A stretch of 64,000 bases of DNA, from NCBI GenBank assembly GCA_021397835.1, contig JAJFZO010000609.1:188501-252500 (forward strand). The letters run 5' to 3'. The notes under the pieces are model-generated. The model did not search any database. It saw nothing but the letters and a program-made list of their open reading frames with translations, and was not told where the DNA came from. This document shows positions 25,101-36,798 of the stretch, one piece after another. A program made the translations under genes and the position numbers. This DNA is from Moringa oleifera. Lineage: Eukaryota; Streptophyta; Magnoliopsida; Brassicales; Moringaceae. Within the stretch, counting starts at the first letter, position 1. Every line of letters starts with the position of its first letter.

Positions 25101-25258
25101 ATGGCCAAATTAAGGGAAGGGTTTGGCAGGGAATCCAAAGACATGCCACTGAGGTCCATAATCTCAAGCCTTTCTTCCTCTATGCACCTCCTCCTCTCTG
25201 CACCCTTCGGCTTCACATCCGTCCTCGCCTCCTGCTGATATGCCTGTTCGTACATCAT
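22117..25258 (-). CDS. PIRL7: Plant intracellular Ras-group-related LRR protein (PIRL6/7 type)
   Basis: Three exons (25258-25064, 24218-24049, 22795-22117) with GT-AG borders join into an uninterrupted 347-aa frame. Residues 1-30 are a short charged N-terminus ([12 protein letters not shown]). From about residue 33 there are roughly nine or ten 23-residue leucine-rich repeats of the form LxxLxxLDVxxNxLxxLPxxIGxL ([32 protein letters not shown]). A basic C-terminal tail ([20 protein letters not shown] and [12 protein letters not shown]) follows. There is no signal peptide, transmembrane segment or kinase domain, so an intracellular scaffold role is expected. In Arabidopsis some PIRLs act in pollen and gametophyte development. 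The start is the first in-frame ATG; the frame upstream has only a TTG. The symbol is inferred mainly from gene order, and PIRL6 is the close alternative. Confidence 0.9.
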
Positions 25259-25455
25259 CCTTACAGAAACCAACAAAACGGTACACAACAATTAACTCAA
25301 CACAGACCACTCCACAAAACAAAGCCCGCAGATATTTTCCCTGGGACACTCGTAGAGAAAGAGAACGATCACAGAGAGAGAAGGAGAGAGAGATGAGAAG
25401 AAGTGGTGTAAGGGTTTGTTTGCTTGTGAGATAATACTACTCTAAGAAGAGGGGT

Positions 25456-25464
25456 CATATATAA
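25456..25464 (-). promoter_or_regulatory. TATA box of the LRR gene
   Basis: Minus-strand TTATATATG about 200 bases upstream of the start codon. It predicts a start near 25425-25430 and a leader rich in CT/GA repeats (GA-rich on the plus strand at 25355-25395). A further GAGA tract lies at about 25763-25786 in the upstream region. Confidence 0.5.
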
Positions 25465-25499
25465 GCGAAGAGAAATGATGTACGGATGATATAGCGAGG

Positions 25500-26780
25500 C
25501 TCACATAAAAACGAGTGCGTGACGTTGGTTAGGAGGAGGGAAGTACGAGCCCGTATGCTGGGGGTTGCGTGGCCACGTCAACCACTTGATAAAGTCAACC
25601 CTCCCTCTGTCTCGTTTTCTGTTCGAGGGCCATGGTTGCCCCTGATTCTCGCCTCCTTTTCTCTTTTTTTTTAGTGAATTTACAATAAACCCCCTACCCC
25701 CATTTCTTTTTTTTTTTTTTTCAATCAAGCTTTCGATAATAAACAATGTTTCACGGGCTGCAAAGAGAGAGGGAGAGAGAGAGATCTGCTGCTACGAGTT
25801 ACTGCTTGGCCCAATGAAAAGGTGACAAGTGTGAAGCATATAAAATTGTAAGAGGAGTTGGCATCACAAGGCACATGGGGGCACCAGCCCTGATCACGTT
25901 CTCATTTTGGGCCAAACTTTTAATTAAATGCCAAGCTTTTAAAATTTGAAATTAGATTAGGCTGTGAAAACCAATTTCTCTCAAAGTTATTTAGGTATTC
26001 CAGATGCACGGCTCCGTTATGCTTCCACTTTCATCAAACCGAAATCATCAGGTTATCACGGGTTCGTCGGGAAAAAGTTAACAGTTTCACGATATCTTTT
26101 GATCCGACGGTTGTGATTCAAGGATCTTATATTTACAATCAGTTTAGTTTAATTAAAAAAATAAATAAACAACAAGTGCAAGAAGTCAAGATCACTGATG
26201 TCAACGCAAGGACAGATCACGTAAAGGCAGCTCTCTGTGCGGTGTGAGTACGGCTTTTGACGAAAGGATATGCCTCATATCATTGTCTGATTGAGATACC
26301 ATTTTCCTTCTACACTAACCATAGTAAGGATGACGTGCATTTCAAAGATGAAATAATCAAGCTTTATTTTTTGGGATTATAGTTCTGTTTCTTTGATTTC
26401 AACATCTTCTTTTTATTTTTTATATTCAAGAATTAAGAATTCAAAGGACACATTCAAACAGTTCATATAATTAGTTAAATAGTTTAAAATTTTGAATTAA
26501 CAATTAGTTTGCATTATTATATAGTAAATAATCCTTTATAAGTAATGATTATTGTATAATCTACAATTGAATGATAGATTGCTTAATTAATTATGTGTAT
26601 TAACCAATACAAAAGGTTTTGTTTTCTATGCTAATCACAAGAGGCAGCTAATTTTCTCCATTATAATTTATGAATATCAATTTTTACATTTTGAGTGATA
26701 GAAACTACATGGAAAAGAGATTGATGGATGATTGAAAGTAGAAGATAAACTTCATATTTAAAATGTTAATTCATTACACC
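25500..26780. other. Upstream DNA of the LRR gene, no recognised gene
   Basis: Non-repetitive to about 26350, then AT-rich. T-runs occur near 25663-25671 and 25707-25722. Short frames have no family features. Confidence 0.4.
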
Positions 26781-27660
26781 TAAGTTGTTCAAAAACTCAA
26801 GCTAAATATCTAACAATAATAGATAAAATGTGAAAAATAACACTTATATAACATTTTATCAACCCTTATCGAGAGAAGGAGTAGCAAGGGCATTAGTAGG
26901 AACATGGTAGCAAGGGTAGCAATAACATCAGCATTGTCAAGGACAGAAACAAGAACAATGGCATCAAAAGAAACAACAACAATGGCAACAATGGCATTTG
27001 GAATAAGAGCCTCCAACATTAGCACTTTAGACGAGGAAAGGATAGGAGTGGCAGAAACTAGATTAGTGACGATAAGAGGATTAAAATCAACAAAGCTAAG
27101 TTCTAGAATGCAATATTTGATCTAAACATCTTCCTTTACGTCAGCTCAAGCTTGCCAATATAAAAAGGTCGAGTCTTGGGCCAATAGATATTCATATTCA
27201 CTACTCTCTAAGAACCCAACATTAAACTCTTGACACACCTCTTCCTTAGCTCGGTTAATATCCTTCAAATATTAATGAGGTATTAACGCGTGTGCTTGAT
27301 GTGTCCGTTAGTTGTCATTTTAGGTTGGGCTAAGGTAGTCTCTTTTTTAGCTAGCATAGTCGCTTTCTTAGTAGAAGTTATGTCATTCTCAACCAAGGCC
27401 AAGGATAGTTTGTTGAGCTACGCTTTAATTCATTGACCTAGCCCATATCATGCATAAAAGATTTGTTGGCTTTATCTACTTTATCCAAAGTTGTGATAAG
27501 ACAACGATTACAAGACCCACCCTTCTAGGTGATCAAAGTCACAAGCTGTATGGCCTGAATGTAAACCCTTGGTTAGTATGCTGTAAAAGAAATGAATGAG
27601 AACAAAAAAGAGATTGAGAGATCGTACCTCTGTTAAGCTGACCTCCATGTTAGCCGCCAA
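26780..27660 (-). other. Unidentified eroded coding-like DNA
   Basis: The minus strand at 27300-27600 has patches of Lys/Thr/Ala-rich reading (for example ENDITSTKKATMLAKKETTLAQ) that look like an old coiled-coil protein, perhaps a transposon gag. Frames are broken and no family can be named. The 26904-27125 plus frame is rich in ACA/GCA repeats and is not convincing. Confidence 0.25.
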
Positions 27661-27665
27661 CTTGA

Positions 27666-28163
27666 TGTTGCCTTTCTTTTAGCATCATTTCTAATGTTTA
27701 GGTAGAAGAATGAAGGCTTCAAACGTGAAGTCACTGTCCTTAAGGAATTCATGTTCTCACTGTGTTTATTTAATTATGGGTTCAAGACAAATTTTTTTCA
27801 GGATTTAATAAAGCTAAACAGAGTTTTGCAAAAAAGCAAAAAACTATAAAACTCTCCAATGACTAATTTAGAGAAATAGTTTTGATTTGTTAATTTTCAA
27901 TAAGAGATATCTTGTGCAAATATCCACGGATATTTATATCACCTTAGAGCTCTTTGAAGAGACATTTTTAAACAAGTATCTTTAAACAAACACCTTTTTG
28001 ATTTGGATAAGTAGCTAAAACAGTGACATCCTTTTGATTTGGATAAATAGTTTCAATTGTTAATTTTAACTTCAAGTAAGTGTAAGTAAGTGCCTAAGTG
28101 GTAACCTTCTTTTTAATGATGTAGGATAAAGAAATAGTGTCATCACTAACTATATTTCCAACA
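27666..28163 (-). repeat. LTR of a Ty1/copia element (3' LTR)
   Basis: On the plus strand it begins TGTTGCC and ends CCAACA; in the element's orientation it starts TGTTGGAAATATAG and ends CAACA. A TATA-like GATATAAATATCC lies inside near 27935. A purine-rich tract CTAAGTGAGAGATTG adjoins it on the internal side (28160-28176), as expected for a polypurine tract. The partner LTR was not found. Confidence 0.6.
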
Positions 28164-30009
28164 ATCTCTCACTTAGATAATGATGTACCAAATCAAAACC
28201 AAATAAAATTGATGCATATAAGAGGCGTCTTTCGACTTAAACCTACTACTAGTATAAACATTTCAAGACCTTGTTGAAATTAATGGTTATATAGTAATTT
28301 AAACCATAATTTTCGTATGACAAGATCGAAAACATCATATACAAAAACCTTGTTACGTTCTCTAACTTAGTTTACCATGAGCTTTAGCACCACAATATCT
28401 CTTTGTGCTACCTCCTGAATTCACAAACACTTATAAAAGTTTTATTATCAAACTGACAGAAGCGGCACCACTTCTTGTGTTCATATAAATGAAGATCCAA
28501 TGAAGTTATAATTTCAAACTTCTTTGTTTATAATTCAAACACGTATCTTCATTAAAAATAATTTCTATTTAATCTCTTTTACATGAGTACTATATATATC
28601 GTAGTACTTGTTAACTGTCACTAATAATTTACTATTATCTTTTAAACCTTTGAAATAGCTAAGCAATAAGAAAGGTAAGGTTCCAATTATAAGTGACAAA
28701 TCAAAATGGTTTTAAACCTATTGTACTTATAATACTTTTTATCATATCTCTCGAAAGTTCCTTTGTTAATGGGTTGGCTAAATATTCTTGTTCGACCTAA
28801 CATAGACCATTATCATTATACCATCAAAAAATCGGTTGTCTAATATATTCATGTCTCAAGGCAATATGTCTAGATTTGTTGTTATAAATTTTATTGAATG
28901 CTCTAGATATTGTTGCTTGACTATCACAGTATAAAGAAATAGTTGACATTAGTTATGGCCATAACTTTATGTCTAATAATAAATTTCTTAACTATTTTGC
29001 CTCTTTGCCTACTGTTGCTAATGCAATAAACTCAAAAACTCATTTGTTTCTTGGAAGCCCATGATATTACTCCTTCTCCTAAGGTAAAAATCCAACTAGA
29101 TATCAATTTATTATCATTGATACTAATAATCCATGCTTGCATTTGTGTAATCTTCTAGTACTGAAGGAAATTGGTTATAAAACAAGTTAAAAGACTTTGT
29201 CCTTTTAGGAAACTAGAGAACTCTTCCAACAGCTCTCCAATGTCTAGTATTAGGATTATGTGTAAATCTAGAAAGTTTGCAAATAGTGAAAGCAATAGCG
29301 GGTTTTATATAATGCATGACAGACATTAGACTACTAATAGTATTAGCATAGTCTAATTGACTAATAGATCATTTCAAATTTTTTGTCAATTTATTTAAAA
29401 TATCAAAAAGGGTATTAGCCTCTTTAATTCCTAAGTGATTAGACTTAGAAAGGACTTTTATCAATATAATGTGACTGACATAAAGCAAAACATCCACTAT
29501 GTTTCTTAGCTTTGATTCCTAAAATAGTATCAACTTCTCATAATTCTTTCATTTTAAATTGAGAAGTTAGAAACTTCTTAGTATCATTCACTCCTTGCAT
29601 ATTAATTCTTATGATTAGTATGGCATCAATAAAGAGACATATAATTGCAAAATAATCTTAAGTGAATTTAGAATAAATAAATTTTTCTACTCAATTGTGA
29701 CTAAAGCCATGTGATAGAGTCACATTATCAAAATTTTCATGCCACAATTTAAAAGCTTGCTTTAATCCATACAAGGATTTTATCAATTTACAAACTTTAT
29801 TTTTATTTTCAGGAAGCACAAACCCTTCAATTTCTTCCATGTAAACCTCTTCATTTAGTTCACCATTTAAAAATATTGTTTTGACATCCATTTGGTGAAC
29901 ATGCAAGTCATATAGTGATGCTAAAGCAAATAACATCTTGATTGAAGTAATTCTTGCTATAAGAGCATAGGTGTCAAAATAATCAACATATTTCTTTTGT
30001 TTAAAACCT
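28164..30009 (-). pseudogene. Ty1/copia pol remnant: RT and RNase H
   Basis: Leftward reading gives RT at 30009-29300 (VHQMDVKTIFLNGEL, VCKLIKSLYGLKQAFKLWHE), then RNase H at 29100-28720 with the CDSQATISRAFNKIYNNKSR block and a degenerate PLTKELSRDM tail. Internal stops and frameshifts abolish coding. The RT is cut at 30009 within its KGFKQ block by a CACTA-type end. Integrase and gag were not found upstream. Confidence 0.75.
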
Positions 30010-30560
30010 CACTACAAGAAAATTTCAAAATAACGAATAGATATTAGTGATTGATAAAATATCCATCACTAATTTTAATTTTAATTAATTTATATTATTA
30101 TTTTAATCATTTTAATGACTGATTAGTAATCAAAATAAAATCAATCACTAAAAATATTTAGCAACTGATAATGTCAGTAAATGTGATCAACGACATTAGT
30201 CGTGAAATTTGACTACAAAGCTAGCATGTTTGACGATCGACAGCATTAGTTGCCAAAGCTAGCTTGATGGCCAATATGCATGGCCAGCATGCTAGTGACA
30301 ACCACACATGGCCATGGCTAGCAAGTTAGCGACCGTCGCGGGTAGTCATCATAGGCAGTCACTAACTAACTGCTAGCATTACTAGTGACTACCGCAAGCA
30401 GTTGCTGCAGTTGCTAGCTTGACTATGGTCAACATGCACTATGCTAACTATGCTTGTTGCACTAAATGCAGCAAGTAGTGGTAGAATAGTTGCTAAGGCT
30501 AGCCATGCTGGCTGCATCATGCAACAAGTAGTGGCTAGCGACTACTACTTAGAAAATTAG
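30010..30560 (+). mobile_element. CACTA transposon terminus with subterminal repeats
   Basis: Starts exactly with CACTACAAGAAAATTTC, the canonical plant CACTA terminal sequence. It is followed by repeated GCTAGC/TTAGCGAC and CACTAATTT motifs in both orientations (30045-30545), typical subterminal transposase-binding arrays. The opposite end (a CTTGTAGTG terminus) was not found, so this is one end of a broken element or a rearranged junction. It lies inside the copia RT. Confidence 0.6.
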
Positions 30561-30835
30561 GGCAAAAGCCCTAGTTTTTGTTGTTCCCCACACGAGCATT
30601 ACTTCCCCTTTTCTCTCCTTCTTTTTTTGTAACTCGCCTCTCTCTTTCTTTGTAACTCTTCCTTTCTTTCTCTCTATAACTTTCCCTCTTCCAAATAATA
30701 TTCATAATAACAAAATAGTTTGTTGCCAAGAAGATAGTTTGTTGCCATTTTATCCATCATTATTGTCACATTATTTCTCCCACATTAACATGTGCTTTAA
30801 CAGACATCATCCCACTTAGATAACTTAGATTTAGA

Positions 30836-31006
30836 ATCTGTCATAAATGCAATGGTATGGATTCCCATTTGCAATTTAAAGGTACGATGTACCCAAAGTT
30901 ATTTAGAGTATTTTTTACTAAATCTATCATAGATGCAATGGTATGGATTTCCATTTCAATTTAAAGGTAAGACTTACCCAAAGCTATTTAGAGTATGTTT
31001 TACTAA
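30836..31006 (+). repeat. 86-base tandem duplication
   Basis: Two adjacent units starting at 30836 and 30922 share ATGCAATGGTATGGATT, AATTTAAAGGTA and TTTAGAGTATTTTTTACTAA-like blocks with about a dozen differences. The second unit forms the start of the frame that follows. Confidence 0.7.
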
Positions 31007-31262
31007 CCTAAAGTTTGTCCTTAACAAATCATACATTATTAGTAATGTAAAGCAAGTTTCTACAAAAGTGTCATACTCTAGTCTAGTAACCATCTTAGGA
31101 ATATCCGATATTGGACCAATTATATATGACACTAAAGCACCACCAATCGCACCCAGATATGACTATAAAGAAACCATCACTAGATTAAGGGATCATCCAC
31201 ATACCAGAAAGAGGACTGTAAGTAGCCCTTTCAATGCTAAAGTAGGTTATTACACCATGTGA
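30933..31262 (+). pseudogene. Fragment resembling 'putative plant transposon protein' domain
   Basis: A 109-codon frame begins MQWYGFPFQFKGKTYPKLFR. It has a 'FTNLKF...SYIISNVKQVSTKVSYSSLVTILGI'-like arrangement that loosely matches the plant transposon domain often annotated as Transposase_32: a short-strand region, then I/V-x-Y, then LGI. Coding-like sequence continues past the stop in other frames to about 31520. Identity is uncertain. Its strand is opposite to the nearby copia. Confidence 0.3.
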
Positions 31263-31519
31263 TTAAGCATATCTTCATGCCTCGGGTAAGGCATAAGGAT
31301 GGAGTACCAAATATGGATGCCTACATTTTGAATAAGATGTTTAGATGTGAGCCATGTAGCCCACCATATATAATCGTTAGATACATTATGCATGTTTTAA
31401 AACTAGGTATCTTATATTACCATATAAGATTATTTTAACCAAAATTCATACATTTTGGAGTGACATTTTCATTTAGTTTAGAGAAACTCGCCCCTAAACC
31501 TAAGGATTATATTTCCTGC

Positions 31520-33027
31520 GCCATAAAATTATACTTAAAGAATGGGTAAGCACATTAGGCACACAACTTATCGAAGATAAAGAGGGTGCTCAATATGAAA
31601 AAGTAAAAAAGGAAGAAGAAGATCAAAACTATTTTAAGTAAATAAGTAACTAAATCGCAAAACTTGACAATTGATAGTCGCTTAAACCCCACAGACTCAA
31701 AACTTGATGCTTTTCATTTGATTGTTTGCTTTAATCCCATTGGAAACCTTCTTAATTGTTGTCTTTCACCACCTTTTGATATATTTGTGATAAGTTAGGT
31801 AAATTATCTAACATTAGATTTAACCATGATTATGGACTAAATATGGATAATAAATGGAATGGAAATATATGTGTAGACATTTAGCTTTTGTTATAGGTTT
31901 GAAATTATTTTTGTGAAACTTCCATGACTATATGCCATTGCTTGGTTTGGATGATTAAAATGAGTTGGTTGATTTTTTACTTTCACGCCTGAAATAATTA
32001 AGTGAATGATCAATATCAAGATTATGAATGATGTTGTTTATGAGTTGATGAATTTGCTCTAAAAGTGTATTCATAATAATTAAATATTGGCGAAGACTGG
32101 TTGATGAATATTGAAGTATTTTAAGTTGAATATTGTTGATTATATGCTTTTAAAAACATCATCCAATTTTTTTGTTGAATAAAATTTGAAATTGGTTTAA
32201 TCCTTGCACTTTTGGCTTTAAATTCAAACCTTTTATTGGATGTGCCTTAGAAAATTTATATGAACTGAAGTTTTCAAAATGTGTTTGAAATATTGCTTTA
32301 TGTTTTCCTTTCAAATGCAAGTTTTTTTAGTTTTATCAAAATATATCTTAAGAGTCTTAGTGTCTAAAGCATATAAGGGAATATATTAAATAAAAATTCA
32401 AGTGGTCATTCCAAATGGAGATTATACTTATCTATACTTAAAGTGTAATGACCTACATACCTAGGAAATTATTGCTATTGAGTTGTTTTGAAATGCTTTA
32501 GTTAACAAAACTTTAAATGAATTTTTGACTATCATTTCCAATACTTTCTAGTTTTTGTAGTCTTAGATTCTCAAGTATATTGGTGGATACTATAGACATA
32601 AATTCAAGTGGTCATTGTAAGTAAAGACTATTCTTATGTGCATTTGAGATTTAATGAAACACATATAAGGGAATCTTAATTCTTGAGATGTGTTTTGAAC
32701 TCCTCGAACATGAACATGAAGTTTTATGCAAGTCTTTTTCTCAACAAGCAACTTTTTTTTTTTTTTTAACTAGGTTAACTACTTGAAATGTTTTCCTTCT
32801 CGAATACTTCTACAACTTTTGCTTAAAACATTTAGAAAGGTGGAACATCTTAAATAATTAAGTTCAAACTTTTTCAATTGCATTTCTGCATATTTACTTT
32901 AAATTTTGGAAAAAAAAGGGGACAAATTTTAAGGATATAACTTTCAAATTGTCTCTTTAGTTGCTTGAAATCCTTAATAAGGGAAGTTAGCTTACCAAAC
33001 ATTTAAGGCTAATTATTATTCTCCTCT
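31520..33027 (+). mobile_element. Probable 3' internal non-coding region of a SIRE-like copia element
   Basis: The interval 32190-33027 resembles the long region between pol and the 3' LTR of SIRE/Maximus copia elements, including AAAAAAAAGGGGACAAATTTT near 32910 and a TTGTCTCTTTAGTTGCTTGAAATC block near 32950. No pol sequence was recognised in the window. Identification rests on resemblance. Confidence 0.4.
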
Positions 33028-34443
33028 TGTTGATGTCAAAAAAGAGAGAAAATTGAATTGTAAGACATTGCAAGTTATGGCTAAATGGTTATATAGTGGA
33101 AAATTTATATTTTGAATTTTATCTTGAAATACTTGAATTTGAGTTACTATTAACCCCAACAAATATTTTATGAGAATTAATGTTGAAGTTGTAATTGTGA
33201 AGCTTAGTTTAATCATGAGTTTACCAAAGCAAATGCGAAATTGACAAAAATCATGCTAAGACAAGCATTCAAGAATGTGTAACTAAGGAAGGAATTGGCA
33301 ATAAATCAAGATCAAGAAAGAAAATTAAGATCAATAGGTAAACTTTAAAACCTTCATGCTTGTTCAAGATCATATTATATTCATCTTTGCTCATGACATA
33401 AATTTCAAAACAAACTATATATTTCAAATAATTTAAACTAAGAAATCCAAGAAAGTCTAAGACGTACAAAGTGGGTTGGTTCTCTCAAATATACACTAAA
33501 AGGAAGAACTAAATAAGGTAAAACAAAAGGAGATACCTTGGTTGGTGTCACCACCTAAATGGTTGGTGTCACCTTCTAAGAACTATCTTGGTTGATGTCC
33601 CAAAGAACTAGATAAGACAAGACAAAATGAGATGCCTTGGTTGATGTTACTATCTAAATGGTTAGTGATACCTCTTAAGAGTTATCTTGGTTACCACCTA
33701 AACAGTTAGTATCACTTACTAAACAAAATGTTTTCAAAAAACTTGTCTCTAATGGATATTTAAGCCCATATTACCATCTTATGGTCTAATATTACCGATT
33801 GTATGAGAAACATTAATTTAAATAGTCATTGATTGTGTCTAACAGCTATATTTTTAAATAAAAGTATAAAAAGACCTTTGAAAAGAACTTTCAAGATCAC
33901 TATTCATATCAAAAGAGCCAAAAGCCCTCATCTTCTCTAATTATCGAAGCTTTTTTACTCATTCACTCACTCATATTCTAACATCTACTATCTTGAGCAA
34001 GTTGTAAGTTATAAAACTTCCATTGTAATCTATCTACTTTTGGCGAGAATTTTTTACATTCAACCTCTAAACTAAGTATTTGAATGACTATAAAAAAGCA
34101 AGACTACGCAGATGGTCTTGGAGTGTAAAAAAAAAAACTTGATAAGTGTATAACCAAGAGATATTCTTTATGAAAGAAGCGAGAATCCTCAAGGTGAAAT
34201 AGTTTGGAGGCATGGACATAGGGGGTATTGCCGAACAACATAAAAATTATTATGTTTTATTTCTCTAGCCCTTATCTTCACTTTCGAGCTTTGATATATT
34301 ATATTGATTCGAATTTTTATGTTATTTGATTGAATAAAATCTTTAAATAATATTATATTAGCATTTAGTTTTAAAAACTTTTAAGAAACCGAATTCACTA
34401 TCCTCTTAGATTGTCCTACTAAAGCTTACAAACATCAATAACA
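33028..34443 (+). repeat. SIRE-like copia LTR, about 1.4 kb
   Basis: Starts TGTTGATGTCAAAAAAGAG and ends CATCAATAACA, giving a short terminal inverted match. Inside, 34190-34240 carries AATCCTCAAGGTGAAA followed by GGCATGGACATAGGGGG and CCGAACAACATAAA, characteristic of the R/U5 part of copia LTRs of this group. A 99-base unit is duplicated in the U3 part. No tRNA primer site follows, so it is a 3' or solo LTR. No target duplication was seen. Confidence 0.5.
33505..33702 (+). repeat. 99-base tandem repeat inside the copia LTR
   Basis: Units start at 33505 and 33604 with AGAACTAAATAAGG / AGAACTAGATAAGA and continue through GAGATRCCTTGGTTG and CTAAATGGTTRGTG blocks. Within each unit the ACCTTGGTTGGTGTCACC motif recurs in shorter form. 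Confidence 0.65.
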
Positions 34444-36190
34444 AGATTGATAAAGAATCAAAATATTGTTTTAAGGAGAAAAAGACAAGTCATATCTTCT
34501 AATTAACAAAAATAGCATCAATTTAAGCATAATATTTTCCAAGAATCTCAATATCATAGTTGATAGAGTACTAATCTCTAGCAAACATCTCATACTCATT
34601 TAGAGATATATCAACTCCTAAGCTTAACTTTACCATAAGGGATTTTAACTCTAGAAATATATGCAATCAAACAAGAAATAAATAGAGAAGTAACACATGG
34701 GTAAATTGTCATTTAAATGCACATTATTTAATTACACAACACTAAACCATTATATCTCCCAAATTAAATCATCATAAATAAATTTAAAACAACTTACAAG
34801 CCTACAATTATCTAGTACTAAATAAAAGTAACATGTAAGGCTCAAAATTATATATATATATATATATATATATTAATTTAGTACACATAGTCTACATTGT
34901 ATTTAGGAAATTAAAAAAGCAAACTGATAAGAACGTTATAGAAGGATTAATAAAACCTAACATAGAGAAAGTTGATTGAATTAAAAGCAAGTTAACTAAA
35001 AGATAATAAGCTTTTATTATCTAATAAGAACATGAACAAAAAGGATTTGAGTCTCTAATAGGAATGAAATACAACTCGGCTGGTTAAGGTTTCAGTGCGG
35101 ACATAATTAGTTAAGAAATCGAAACGTTAGTATAGGTTATTTTGCATTTGAATCTCTTTATATCATCTACTTTGAGATTGGTTACGATGTCAATCTCGAT
35201 TTTGGCGTGATTAAAGGAGTTGCTATGGTGATTGACCTTGGAATGATTTGAAGCTGATCTTCAAGGTTGGAGTGGATTGTGCTGTCAAGTTTAAGACCAA
35301 GTATGGCTTCAAGTGGGATTCTTTAAAGTCCTTTGTCTAAGAAGACTTCAAAGTCCGATAAAAGTATTGCAACTTTATAATAAAACACAATTTTATTGAA
35401 TCGTTTCTATGAGGTATTTTTTTGGGGATGAAAATCTATTGGTTTTGTCCAATAATATACTATGATGCTTAATGGATTTTAATAAATATGTAAATAGATA
35501 TTTATATATGAATTATTCAAAAAAAAAACTCATCTCTTAGATTTGAAATAAGAGAAAATCATAAGCTTGTCAATAAAATGTTGATATATATGGTTATAAC
35601 ATACATATCTACCAAAATTGGAATGATTATGTGAGTTAGTTTAAATAGCATACATATCTACCAAAATTGGAATGATTATATGAGTAAGTTTATAGTAATA
35701 AAGTTACTTATTATCTTTCTTGATTTTTAAAGGCTTCATTTATTGCCTGGATCTTTAGTAATCATTTTTAGTAAAGAAAATATCTAAATTGAATTTAAAA
35801 TTACATACCTATTATAGTTTATTTAACTTATTTAATTGATTTTAATGATTAAATTAATGATTTTCTCGATTTAAAATTTAAAGTATACGATTTTACTTAT
35901 TTTTAATTGAATAAATTTAATTCACATTAATTATTAAGTGAATCGAATTAAAACTTATTATAAATAAATATACTCGTAAATTATAGATATCAAATCCTAA
36001 ATATAATAAGTTTATAATAAAAAATTTTTTGCATTGTGTAATAAATAAAAAAAGTTTTATCAATTTCACGGTATCCATAATGATGGATTAGAAAATTTAT
36101 CACTAGTTGTATACATATACTGACGAATTTTGACAGTCAATAAAAAGTGGCATAAGTAGATAATATATATAGTGAATACAATTGCAAATT
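34444..36190. other. AT-rich intergenic DNA with a microsatellite and short repeats
   Basis: No gene recognised. A (TA)n run lies at about 34851-34873. A 49-base unit starting CATACATATCTACCAAAATTG occurs at 35600 and again at 35649. The 35040-35360 stretch is less AT-rich and may be old LTR debris. Confidence 0.4.
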
Positions 36191-36496
36191 CATGAAATGA
36201 TATCCCAAAAGTATACATATCAAACCAAAAAAAAGTTTTTTCTTCTAAAAAAATGTAATTTTGTTTTTGGAATGTCTAAAAAAATTAGTCAAAAAAATTA
36301 TACACTAATCCCTCAATTTTGAATAAATATTGTCTCATAAGCTATTTATTATAAAATTTTCAAATTCTTTATAATTAAAACTTTTTTAAAAAATATTTTT
36401 ACTACGAAAAAAAATTTGAAAGATTTTGTAATGAGACTTTGAATATTTATTTTTATATTCATATAAAATTCTAAGTCAACTTTTAGAATATAAGAT
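36190..36496. repeat. AT-rich repeat-family copy, left half
   Basis: The block order from 36300 to 36496 follows the 1990-2220 copy: a TTTGAATAA block, then GCTATTT, then TTTAAAAAATATTTTT, then TACTACGAAAAAA/TAGTACTCAAAAAA, and onward. It breaks at the copia insertion and continues at 41181. Confidence 0.5.
36492..36496. repeat. Target-site duplication AAGAT, left copy
   Basis: Matches AAGAT at 41176-41180 on the other side of the copia element. Five bases is the usual size for copia. Confidence 0.75.
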
Positions 36497-36798
36497 TATT
36501 ATAAAATAAAAGAGAAGAAATAGAAAATCAAAAGGAAATCTATTGAATATAACTTGCTGAATAAACTGTATTTTATTAACTCAACAATAATTATTTTTAT
36601 TTATAGAAATATAACTTATAGTAACATAATAATAGGGCTACTAACTCCACTATCTCAACCCATTATCATAAATTCTAATGTCTGTCTAAAATTAAAGAAC
36701 TACCTAAAATTAAGAAAACATAACTGTAATATTTCAACAATTAACATTTACCCCTAAAAACTAGAATAACAGATAAAAATGACCTAAATTTTGCAACA
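36497..36798 (-). repeat. Copia 3' LTR
   Basis: About 302 bases, aligning along its whole length with 40872-41175. In the element's orientation it starts TGTTGCAAAATTTAGG and ends TTATAATA. The internal side shows a purine tract TTTAAAGGAGAAAT next to the LTR (36799-36812), fitting the polypurine tract. Confidence 0.85.

Noticed and set aside
26904..27125. 73-codon plus-strand frame rich in Thr, Ala and Met
   Set aside because: It arises from ACA/GCA/ATG-rich simple sequence and has no recognisable domain or transcript context.
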